Shown: piece after piece, positions 1 through 5,365 of the stretch
Position numbering within the stretch: the stretch's first letter is position 1
Layout: the number at the start of each line of letters is the position of its first letter
Assembly (NCBI GenBank): GCA_003543635.1
Contig: DNAE01000090.1
Location: 1 to 5,365, forward strand
Origin: Clostridiales bacterium
Lineage (GTDB): Bacteria > Bacillota > Clostridia > Saccharofermentanales > Saccharofermentanaceae
Direction of reading: 5' to 3'
Length of the DNA stretch: 5,365 bases
Translations under genes and position numbers: made by a program
Notes under the pieces: generated by a model
Told to the model about the DNA's origin: nothing
Database searches by the model: none
The model's input: only the letters and a program-made list of their open reading frames with translations

Positions 1-52
1 TTCCCGACGTTGATATCCCCCTGTTTATTCCTTCGGATAAGAACTGATACTG
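1..52. other. Downstream flank of iorB, no assignable gene
   Basis: No hairpin with a T-run is visible after the iorB stop, so transcription may run on past the window. On the minus strand two frames stay open to the edge but neither has a clear start codon. A CAGGGGG at 17-23 resembles a ribosome binding site, but no ATG, GTG or TTG follows it within the remaining 16 bases. Confidence 0.4.
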
Positions 53-634
53 TCAGATACTGGCAAACTCCAAAGCCCTGATGTTCATCTCCACGAACTG
101 AGGCTTAACTTTGCGCTTCATGGCCGCGATTATATCCTCGTGGGTTATTTCCCCGAGAAGTCCCGCACGGGATGCGGCTCCCAGGAGTACCATATTCATG
201 GCCTTAGGTGAACCTATCTCGGAAACAGCCTTTTCCGTATCCACGACAACAAGCCTTCCGATACGGGAACAGGACTTGAGGAAATCCACCATATCACTTC
301 CCTTGTAGGAAGATCCGGACAAAGCGGCGGTCACGGGCATCACGGCCCTGTCACTCGTGATCACTGCTCCCCCCTCCTTAAGGAAGGGCAGCATCCTTAC
401 CGTCTCGGAGGGTTCAAATCCGATTATAAGATCCGCTTCGCCGGAACCTATCATGGGCGAATAACATTCTCCGATACGAAGATGGCTCATTACGGACCCG
501 CCCTTCTGGGCCATACCTATGGTCTCCGCAGACTTTATCTCAAATCCCTTGGCCATGGAGGCGGCGGCTACGAGCTTGGAAGCCAGGACGGTCCCCTGTC
601 CTCCTACTCCGCACAAAACGATATTCGTACTCAT
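53..634 (-). CDS. iorB: Indolepyruvate:ferredoxin oxidoreductase, beta subunit
   Basis: This 193-residue cytoplasmic protein is the small subunit of indolepyruvate:ferredoxin oxidoreductase and belongs to the pyruvate:ferredoxin oxidoreductase gamma-domain family. With IorA it converts arylpyruvates (indolepyruvate, phenylpyruvate and similar) plus CoA to aryl-acetyl-CoA and CO2, reducing ferredoxin. The sequence shows the family's N-terminal glycine-rich GVGGQG at residues 9-14 and the hallmark GMAQKGGSV at 40-48, followed by an acidic GEADLIIGFEP stretch at 65-75. The end, KVKPQFVEMN, is also typical, and the length matches the family's usual 190-200 residues, so the gene looks complete. 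The ATG at 634 was chosen because it overlaps the iorA stop as ATGA and has an AGGGGGAG site just upstream. A start at 691 would add a basic 19-residue extension inside iorA that the family lacks. Family recognition is from memory of motifs; I am very sure of the family and fairly sure of the arylpyruvate specificity. Confidence 0.93.
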   Translation of the reverse strand: MSTNIVLCGVGGQGTVLASKLVAAASMAKGFEIKSAETIGMAQKGGSVMSHLRIGECYSPMIGSGEADLIIGFEPSETVRMLPFLKEGGAVITSDRAVMPVTAALSGSSYKGSDMVDFLKSCSRIGRLVVVDTEKAVSEIGSPKAMNMVLLGAASRAGLLGEITHEDIIAAMKRKVKPQFVEMNIRALEFASI

Positions 635-2433
635 ACCTGCTCCCCCTTTCCTATGGCATTTACGGGACAGATCTTCGAGCAAAGACCGCATCCGTTACAA
701 AGCGAATCATCAACGACGACCTTTCCGTCACGGATAACAAGTCCCGGGCAACCGATCTCTTTGATACACTTTCTGCAATCGATGCATTTCTCGGAAGAAA
801 CAGCGTAGGGCTTCTCTGGTTTAAAGAGCATGGCGCAAGGGCTCTCGAAAATGATCGCCTTGACCCCCGGAAGATCTGCGACACGCTTCACCAAAGAAAC
901 GGCATTATCAAGATCCAAGGGATCAATATGTTCCACGGTCTCCACACCCACGCCCCTGAGGACGGCATCGATGTCGACGGCGGAATTCACTTCCCCCATC
1001 ATGGTCCTTCCGGTACCGGGATGGGGCTGGTGTCCCGTCATGGCCGTGGTGGAATTATCCAGCACTATTAAAGTCATATCCGATTGATTATAAACGGCAT
1101 TCACGACTCCCGTTATCGCCGAGGCGAAGAACGTTGAATCTCCGACGAAGGCAAAGCACTTAGTGTCGGGCCTGACTCTGCCCACGCCCTGGGCGATGTT
1201 AACGCCTGCTCCCATGCAAAGACAGGTATCCACCATATCAAGGGGCATGGCATTTCCCAGGGTGTAACAACCGATATCACCGGCAAATATGGTCTCCCTT
1301 CCCTTCATCGCCCTCTTAACGGCATAGAAGGATGCCCTGTGGGGACAACCTGCGCAAAGGACAGGAGGACGTACCGGAAGGGGCGGAAGCTCCATGGAAG
1401 AAGAGGAGATATCCTCTCCGCAGAAAGCTCTGATATAACCCGTTACATCGTCCCTGAGGTTCTCCCCGGAGAGTTTGATGTCCCCGGTAAGCTTTCCTCT
1501 TATCGTCTTCTTGAGGCCGTACTTGCCGCAAACCTCCAGGAGCGCCCTCTCAATAACGGGATCGAGCTCTTCAATACAGAGGACCTCATCCACAGATGAA
1601 AGGAAAGAAACCGCAAGTTTCTCCGGGAAAGGAAAAGGCGTCGCGATCTTAAGAACGGAGGGCTTATCCGTAAGGCCTTCCAGAGTCTCCATGGTATTGG
1701 CAAAGGAGATGCCGTTGGTGGCGATACCGAACCTTGAAGATGATCCGATGATCCCATTGCGGGAATAATCGGAGAAAACATCCGACAATTCCCTGTTACG
1801 AAGCTCTATCTTGGCGTGATTGGCATTTGAGAGCTTAGGGAATATGACCCACCTGGAGGAATCCTTAACAAATCCCTCGGGTATATTGATCTTATACTCC
1901 TCCTCGTCCCTTATCTCGACGGATGCATATGCATGACATATGCGGGTCGTGGGGCGGAAGAAAACGGGCGTACCGTACTTCTCGGAGAATTCAAAGGCTT
2001 CTATCATCATCTCATATGCTTCTTGGGTCGAAGAAGGATCGAAGCAAGGAAGCTTGGAGAATGCCGCAAAGGTACGGGTATCCTGCTCGGTCTGGGAAGA
2101 GATCGGTCCGGGATCGTCAGCGACCATTACGACCATTCCTCCCTTTATACCCACATACTCAAGACTCATGAGAGGATCGGATGCAACATTGAGTCCCACC
2201 TGCTTCATGGTAACCAGAGACCTGGCACCTGAATAGGCTGCACCGGCAGCAACCTCAAGTCCCGCCTTCTCATTAACGGACCACTCAACATATATGCTTC
2301 CGTCATTGACCTTGGCGATGGTCTCCAACACCTCGGTGGAAGGCGTTCCAGGATAACCGGATACCACATTCACACCTGCGGCGATCGCTCCCATCGCAAT
2401 GGCTTCATTACCCATAAGGAATTCTTTATGCAT
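631..2433 (-). CDS. iorA: Indolepyruvate:ferredoxin oxidoreductase, alpha subunit
   Basis: This 600-residue cytoplasmic protein is the catalytic, thiamine diphosphate and iron-sulfur subunit of indolepyruvate:ferredoxin oxidoreductase. Domains in order: an N-terminal pyrimidine-binding domain starting with MGNEAIAMGA and SGYPGTPSTE (residues 7-34); a middle region to about 350; a TPP-binding domain with CAGCPHR at 360-366, GDIGCYTLG at 385-393 and a GDS...LDN motif at 431-460; and a C-terminal two-cluster ferredoxin domain. The expected ligands are Cys550, 553, 556 and 562 (a CxxCxxCx5CP pattern) and Cys579, 582, 585 and 589 (CxxCxxCxxxCP), enough for two [4Fe-4S] clusters. The length is normal for the family and no key residue is missing. 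The ATG at 2433 is preferred over an upstream in-frame start at 2472, which falls on the terminator, because GGAG sits 7 bases upstream. It is the first gene of an operon with iorB (4-bp ATGA overlap). The role in aromatic amino acid catabolism is family knowledge. Confidence 0.95.
   Translation of the reverse strand: MHKEFLMGNEAIAMGAIAAGVNVVSGYPGTPSTEVLETIAKVNDGSIYVEWSVNEKAGLEVAAGAAYSGARSLVTMKQVGLNVASDPLMSLEYVGIKGGMVVMVADDPGPISSQTEQDTRTFAAFSKLPCFDPSSTQEAYEMMIEAFEFSEKYGTPVFFRPTTRICHAYASVEIRDEEEYKINIPEGFVKDSSRWVIFPKLSNANHAKIELRNRELSDVFSDYSRNGIIGSSSRFGIATNGISFANTMETLEGLTDKPSVLKIATPFPFPEKLAVSFLSSVDEVLCIEELDPVIERALLEVCGKYGLKKTIRGKLTGDIKLSGENLRDDVTGYIRAFCGEDISSSSMELPPLPVRPPVLCAGCPHRASFYAVKRAMKGRETIFAGDIGCYTLGNAMPLDMVDTCLCMGAGVNIAQGVGRVRPDTKCFAFVGDSTFFASAITGVVNAVYNQSDMTLIVLDNSTTAMTGHQPHPGTGRTMMGEVNSAVDIDAVLRGVGVETVEHIDPLDLDNAVSLVKRVADLPGVKAIIFESPCAMLFKPEKPYAVSSEKCIDCRKCIKEIGCPGLVIRDGKVVVDDSLCNGCGLCSKICPVNAIGKGEQV
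640..647 (-). promoter_or_regulatory. Ribosome binding site of iorB, inside the 3' end of iorA
   Basis: The minus strand reads AGGGGGAG, then five bases, then ATG at 634. It lies inside the last codons of iorA and decides the start of iorB over the longer frame that opens at 691. Together with the ATGA overlap it points to translational coupling of the two subunits. Confidence 0.75.
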
Positions 2434-2440
2434 AAGTACG

Positions 2441-2444
2441 CTCC
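2441..2444 (-). promoter_or_regulatory. Ribosome binding site of iorA
   Basis: The minus strand has TTGGAGCG, with GGAG ending 7 bases before the ATG at 2433. It supports that start against the in-frame codons at 2472 and 2415. Confidence 0.65.
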
Positions 2445-2462
2445 AATTGAATAAGTGAACAT

Positions 2463-2471
2463 ATTCTACCA
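2463..2471 (-). promoter_or_regulatory. Candidate extended -10 promoter element of iorA
   Basis: The minus strand reads TGGTAGAAT, which fits the extended -10 pattern TGnTAnAAT with one mismatch to TATAAT. Transcription would start near 2456, leaving a leader of about 23 bases before the iorA ATG. No good -35 box is seen; the position where one would sit falls inside the terminator hairpin, which is tolerable for an extended -10 promoter. This is a pattern match only. Confidence 0.4.
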
Positions 2472-2501
2472 TAAAAAAGGATCGCCCGAAGGCGATCCTT
2501 T
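2472..2501 (-). terminator. Intrinsic terminator of the surface protein gene (TTCG loop)
   Basis: An 11-bp perfect stem (arms at 2491-2501 and 2476-2486) closes a TTCG loop in C(UUCG)G context, the exceptionally stable tetraloop. On the minus strand the stem runs into a short T-run (six T in a row counting stem bases). It begins 19 bases after the TGA of the surface protein gene, so it ends that transcript and separates it from iorAB. Read on the plus strand the T-run is shorter and no plus-strand gene needs it, so the minus orientation is chosen. Confidence 0.88.
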
Positions 2502-2520
2502 GTCATATGGTCAATACCGA

Positions 2521-5365
2521 TCAGTTATCCTGCTCATTGTTCTCATCATTCTTGATGTTCTTGGCGCGGATCGCAAATACGAATCCGGCGGCACACAGGA
2601 TGATGATGGCAAGAAGTCCTGTTGTGGAGAGTGCACTCTCACCTGTGGAAGGAACTGTAGCATCGCCGCTGATGGTGATGTACATCTCTCTTGTGGTGTC
2701 ATCGTCGAGGGTGATAACGATCCTGTGACGTCCTTCGGAAAGAGTCAGCTTGAAGCTTTCCTTAAGAACTACTTCACCATCGTCATTAACCTCGTACTCA
2801 TCATCGGAGATCTCCTTACCGTCAACCTCAACCTTCTTGACCTTAGGTGTAGGAGTAGGTGTGGGTGTAGGTGTCTCCGTAGGATTCGTCTCCTCGGTGG
2901 TTGTAGATGTATCCGTAGTGGACTCCGTTGTGGACTCCGTTGTGGATTCTGTCGTGGACTCAGTCGTGGACTCAGTCGTGGATTCTGTTGTGGACTCCGT
3001 TGTGGCTTCCGTTGTCTCCGTAACATGAGTCTCAGTCGTTGAAGGAGTGGGATCGGTCTCATCCTTCATCCAAACCTCGTCAACAAGCTCATTAGGTGTG
3101 CCTGCCACGTAGAGGTCGCCCTGCTCGTCGATGTAGAACTCGATGCTCTCGGCTACAAGATATCCGGAAGGAGCGGCAAGTTCCGTAAGGATATATCTAC
3201 CGACGGGCATGTCGTGGATGATCGCACTGAATCCGGCAACCGTCGTGAACTTGATCGACGAAGATGTTATGGATACGTCCTTAGCAGGAGAACCGTTCTG
3301 TGTAACGGTAACACCGGAAAGGTCCGTATTGTATCCGGCTGCATTGGTGATCTGGAGCGTTGCACCTGCAAGCTCTGCACCCTGCATATCCGTCTTATCG
3401 ATCTCGACGTCACGAAGTACTCTGTCGTAGTCATTCGTAACGGAAACTGTCTGATCCTCAGAACCATCGGCAAGAGTTACTACCGTATCCTCGTTATCAA
3501 CAGAGAGCTTATATCCGGATACCTTCGCACCGTCAACGATCTCACTGACTGTATACAATCCGAGGTGCAGTCCGTCAACAGTAACGGATTCGCCTGCAGG
3601 AACGGATACCGTCTTGGTGTAACCGTCAGGTCCGCTGATCTCAAAGTTGAATACCATATCGTCTACAACGGATTCGGGAAGATCACCGGTTACCGTCTTC
3701 TCGATGGTGATGGATCCGAGGATCTCCGTATAGGTGTTGGTTATCTCGATGAACTCGGCATCCGTGGAGGAGATAGTAGCTATCTCGCCGCTTCCGTCTA
3801 CGGTAAGATCGAAGCCATCGATGTTTGCATCGCTGATCTCGGTTACGGTGTAATCACCGAGAGGAAGATCAGTAAATGTCTTACTCTCACCGCCCATAAG
3901 TGTGAACGTCTCATCAAAATCCTCTCCGACGATCCTGAACTCGAAGGTCATATCCTCGGCACCTGCAAGCTCATAAGCACCCCCAAGGGTCTTAGTTACC
4001 GTCAGAGATCCGAGAGGAGCATACGTATTCGTGATTTTACAGGATCTATCCGGATCAGCCTCTGTGATTTCTACATCAACGTTGTTACCTACAACAAGCT
4101 CATAGCTGTCGACTTCCGCACGGCCGACATCCTCGGTGACGGTGTATGTTCCGAGGGAAAGATCGTTAAGAACTACGCTGTCATCCTCAGACATGTCGAT
4201 GGATACTTCAGTCTCGTAACCGTTGGGACCGGATACAGTGAAGAAGAATGTCATATCATCGGCACCTGCGGCTTCATACTCACCTGCAAGCTCCTTGGTG
4301 ATCGTAAGGGATCCGAGGATCTCCGTATAGGTGTTAGTAATAGTAGCCGTCTTATTGGCATCTCCTGCCTCAAGTTCAACAGTGGCTACACCATTGTTGC
4401 TTGCGGTAACAGTATATCCGTCAGGCTTAATACCGTCCATGACCTCGGTTACGGTGTATTCGCCAAGTTCGAGATTCCGAAGTGTAGCACTTCCTCTTCC
4501 CTCGAAAGATACAGTCTCCGAGTAGCCATTAGGTCCAACGACATTAAATGTAAATGTCATATCCTCTGCTCCTGCAGCTTCCCAGTCACCGTCAAACTCC
4601 TTCTCGACAGTAAGGGTTCCGAGTTCAGGAGCCAAACGTGTGTTGGTAACCGTGATGGCGATATCCTTTGTCGAAGCATCGGATGTATCGATTGTTCCCT
4701 CTCCATTATTTGTAATGACGGGTCTGTCGTAATCATCGCCAAGGCCTACCTCGGAAACAACGAATCCGATTCCGTCAGGAAGTCCTTCGATACAATAATC
4801 GGTACCGACGGAAGCATTGAGTATCGTCCATGTGTTATTGACGAAATCGATAGTGCCTCCATTTGTCGTGGATGCGCCTTCGATGGATCCGTCAAACTCT
4901 ACCTTGATCTGGAATGTCGTTCCTTCAGGGATCTCGGCGCTTGTATCAGAAATCTCCTTAGTAATAGTAAGGCTACCTGTCTCAACTTCTGAATATGTGT
5001 TGTTAACGGTTACCGTATCATCGTCGTCACCGATCTTCTTTGCCAGGTCGTTGTAAACAATGTTTTCATCCGCCTTAGCATATCCTTCGATATCAAAGTC
5101 TGGCTCGCTAACCGTATATCCGACACCCTCGGGGATATTGGAGATAACAACAGACTGGTTGTTGCAAAGAGAGTAAGTATACTCTTCACCGGCCATGAAG
5201 CTTACATCGCTCTCGGCACCATTGTTATTCAGATGTCCGTCGAAGGAATCGTCGAATACGATGATAACAGGGAATGCCTGAATACCTGAGAATCCTTCAC
5301 CGGTAATCTTCTTTGTAACAGTAAGCGTTCCATATGATTCCTCATACACATACTTGTTGGCAACA
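2521..5365 (-). CDS. Large wall-anchored surface protein with tandem Cna-B/SpaA-like isopeptide domains (5' end outside window)
   Basis: The protein is exported, probably sortase-anchored, and adhesin- or pilus-shaft-like. Its ligand cannot be told from sequence. The frame is open through the window edge, and 947 residues are visible. Residues here are numbered from the GTG at 5349, which is not the real start: codons before it read VANKY, matching the closing strand of a preceding repeat. Order: six repeat domains at about 7-119, 125-238, 244-341, 346-443, 447-540 and 545-641; a SpaA-type domain at 646-763; a Thr/Ser/Glu/Pro stalk at 764-835 with STTE and TP repeats; a small X2-like beta domain at 836-895; the sorting motif VPSTG at 899-903; a membrane helix at about 911-927; and a tail with R928, K930 and K933 followed by acidic residues. 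The visible part is strongly acidic and Cys-poor. A strong terminator follows. The overall architecture is clear; exact family names of the repeats (Cna_B, DUF5979, DUF7601 or similar) are inference. Confidence 0.9.
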   Translation of the reverse strand, partial: VANKYVYEESYGTLTVTKKITGEGFSGIQAFPVIIVFDDSFDGHLNNNGAESDVSFMAGEEYTYSLCNNQSVVISNIPEGVGYTVSEPDFDIEGYAKADENIVYNDLAKKIGDDDDTVTVNNTYSEVETGSLTITKEISDTSAEIPEGTTFQIKVEFDGSIEGASTTNGGTIDFVNNTWTILNASVGTDYCIEGLPDGIGFVVSEVGLGDDYDRPVITNNGEGTIDTSDASTKDIAITVTNTRLAPELGTLTVEKEFDGDWEAAGAEDMTFTFNVVGPNGYSETVSFEGRGSATLRNLELGEYTVTEVMDGIKPDGYTVTASNNGVATVELEAGDANKTATITNTYTEILGSLTITKELAGEYEAAGADDMTFFFTVSGPNGYETEVSIDMSEDDSVVLNDLSLGTYTVTEDVGRAEVDSYELVVGNNVDVEITEADPDRSCKITNTYAPLGSLTVTKTLGGAYELAGAEDMTFEFRIVGEDFDETFTLMGGESKTFTDLPLGDYTVTEISDANIDGFDLTVDGSGEIATISSTDAEFIEITNTYTEILGSITIEKTVTGDLPESVVDDMVFNFEISGPDGYTKTVSVPAGESVTVDGLHLGLYTVSEIVDGAKVSGYKLSVDNEDTVVTLADGSEDQTVSVTNDYDRVLRDVEIDKTDMQGAELAGATLQITNAAGYNTDLSGVTVTQNGSPAKDVSITSSSIKFTTVAGFSAIIHDMPVGRYILTELAAPSGYLVAESIEFYIDEQGDLYVAGTPNELVDEVWMKDETDPTPSTTETHVTETTEATTESTTESTTESTTESTTESTTESTTESTTDTSTTTEETNPTETPTPTPTPTPKVKKVEVDGKEISDDEYEVNDDGEVVLKESFKLTLSEGRHRIVITLDDDTTREMYITISGDATVPSTGESALSTTGLLAIIILCAAGFVFAIRAKNIKNDENNEQDN
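2569..2655 (-). other. C-terminal cell-wall sorting signal (VPSTG, membrane helix, charged tail)
   Basis: The minus strand encodes VPSTGE at 2638-2655, then a short spacer, then a hydrophobic helix at about 2569-2619 (LLAIIILCAAGFVFAI), then R and K residues. This is the layout of a sortase substrate, with Val instead of Leu at the first motif position. Cleavage would be expected between Thr902 and Gly903. Confidence 0.85.
2665..2844 (-). other. Small X2-like beta domain next to the wall anchor
   Basis: About 60 residues (836-895) begin VKKVEVDGKEIS, continue with DDEYEVNDDGEVVL and end EGRHRIVITLDDDT...YITISG. The order of strands and the 'DGK...Y.V...V.L...G.H.I.I...D' pattern resemble the X2-type Ig-like modules of clostridial extracellular proteins. 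The assignment is from pattern memory and moderate. Confidence 0.55.
2845..2874 (-). repeat. TP dipeptide repeat, (Thr-Pro)x5
   Basis: Five Thr-Pro dipeptides with nearly uniform 6-bp units follow the STTE tract and a short TEETNPTE stretch. Such TP tracts are stiff linkers that hold a domain away from its neighbour; here it joins the stalk to the X2-like domain. Confidence 0.85.
2911..3006 (-). repeat. 12-bp minisatellite encoding the STTE stalk (8 units)
   Basis: Eight in-frame 12-bp units encode ATTE, six STTE and a final STTD. Ser is TCC in every unit that has it, while the Thr and Glu third positions vary. Two adjacent pairs are identical at DNA level (2923-2946 and 2959-2982), a sign of recent unit duplication. 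The Ser/Thr density suggests an extended, possibly O-glycosylated stalk. Confidence 0.9.
3061..3414 (-). other. SpaA-type (prealbumin-like) domain within the surface protein
   Basis: Residues 646-763 (numbered from the GTG at 5349) differ from the preceding array. The domain opens with VEIDKTD, where K652 is the likely isopeptide lysine, followed by AGATLQI. It carries the E-box YILTELAAPSGY, where E723 is the likely catalyst, and closes near VWMKDE, where D763 would be an Asp partner in place of Asn. It is the last folded domain before the Thr-rich stalk. Confidence 0.75.
3712..3738 (-). repeat. 27-bp exact direct repeat, copy 1 (junction of domains 5 and 6)
   Basis: The same 27 bases occur at 4309-4335. 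Both encode NTYTEILGS-like junction residues between repeat domains (domain 5/6 here). Confidence 0.8.
4309..4335 (-). repeat. 27-bp exact direct repeat, copy 2 (junction of domains 3 and 4)
   Basis: This is identical over 27 bases to 3712-3738 and lies at the junction of domains 3 and 4. The copies are about 597 bp apart, the size of two domains. Confidence 0.8.

Larger units (their letters stand above)
3427..5331 (-). repeat. Array of six tandem Cna-B-like isopeptide domains
   Basis: Each unit opens with GT/GSLTVTK-like residues, has a central YTVTE-like box, and closes with ITNTY-like residues. The candidate Lys/Glu/Asn triads are K13/E82/N117, K131/E200/N236, K250/E302/N339, K352/E406/N441, K453/E504/N538 and K551/E603/N639 (numbered from the GTG at 5349). 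Units 3 to 6 are about 95-100 residues long, and units 3-5 share the AGA(E/D)DMTF core, with DDMVF in unit 6. Units 1 and 2 are longer (about 113 residues) and clearly more diverged. In known families such triads form a self-made Lys-Asn bond with Glu as catalyst; that this happens here is inference. The residues VANKY just before the window edge look like the end of a further unit. Confidence 0.85.

Noticed and set aside
46..62. Two copies of GATACTG around the iorB stop codon
   Set aside because: Seven-base repeats ten bases apart are expected by chance and show no link to a known site.
635..691. Longer N-terminus for iorB
   Set aside because: The extra 19 residues are basic, lie inside iorA, and are absent from the family as I know it; the ATG at 634 has its own ribosome binding site and the ATGA overlap.
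2911..3006. CRISPR-like short regular repeats
   Set aside because: The units are 12 bp, have no spacers and are in frame inside a coding region, so they are a protein-coding minisatellite.
2750..3028. Plus-strand frame with a VVDS repeat
   Set aside because: It is a shadow of the STTE minisatellite read on the other strand.
2455..3042. Plus-strand frame with an Arg/Cys/Gly-rich end, resembling a small cysteine-rich protein
   Set aside because: The apparent Cys/Arg repeats are the reverse of the 12-bp STTE and 6-bp TP repeats; the frame begins in the terminator and has no convincing ribosome binding site.
3214..4992. A 592-codon open frame on the plus strand, opposite the repeat domains
   Set aside because: It is exactly opposite the strongly supported surface protein. 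It has no recognisable domain, is rich in Cys and Arg without pattern, and is probably kept open by the repetitive composition and codon bias of the coding strand.

Overview
The window looks like chromosomal DNA of an anaerobic, Gram-positive Firmicute, probably a gut or rumen Clostridia member of the Lachnospiraceae type; the family-level placement is inference. Two things support this. First, there is a ferredoxin-dependent 2-oxoacid oxidoreductase, an oxygen-sensitive enzyme typical of anaerobes. Second, there is a large wall-anchored surface protein with isopeptide-type beta domains, a Thr/Ser/Glu/Pro stalk and a C-terminal sorting signal. All three genes lie on the minus strand, so the window reads from right to left.

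Right part (5365 down to 2521): the 3' portion of a very large cell-surface protein gene. The coding frame is open through the right edge, so the N-terminus, including any signal peptide, lies outside. The visible 947 residues hold the tail of one repeat domain and six tandem Cna-B-like repeats, each with a Lys...Glu...Asn pattern expected to form an intramolecular isopeptide bond. These are followed by one SpaA-type domain, a Thr-rich stalk with eight 12-bp units, a TP repeat, a small X2-like beta domain, a VPSTG sorting motif, a membrane helix and a charged tail.

Centre (2520 down to 2434): an 87-bp intergenic space. It holds a strong intrinsic terminator with a TTCG loop for the surface protein gene, directly followed by a candidate extended -10 promoter and a ribosome binding site for the next gene.

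Left part (2433 down to 53): iorA and iorB, the two subunits of indolepyruvate:ferredoxin oxidoreductase, overlapping by ATGA and surely co-translated. The enzyme oxidatively decarboxylates arylpyruvates from aromatic amino acids to aryl-acetyl-CoA and passes electrons to ferredoxin. No terminator is visible in the last 52 bases, so the operon may continue leftwards.

The surface protein and the iorAB operon are separate transcription units with no obvious functional link. No RNA gene, mobile element or CRISPR array was seen. The most notable material is the modular surface protein: its repeat array, signs of recent duplication at the DNA level, and its non-LPXTG sorting motif.
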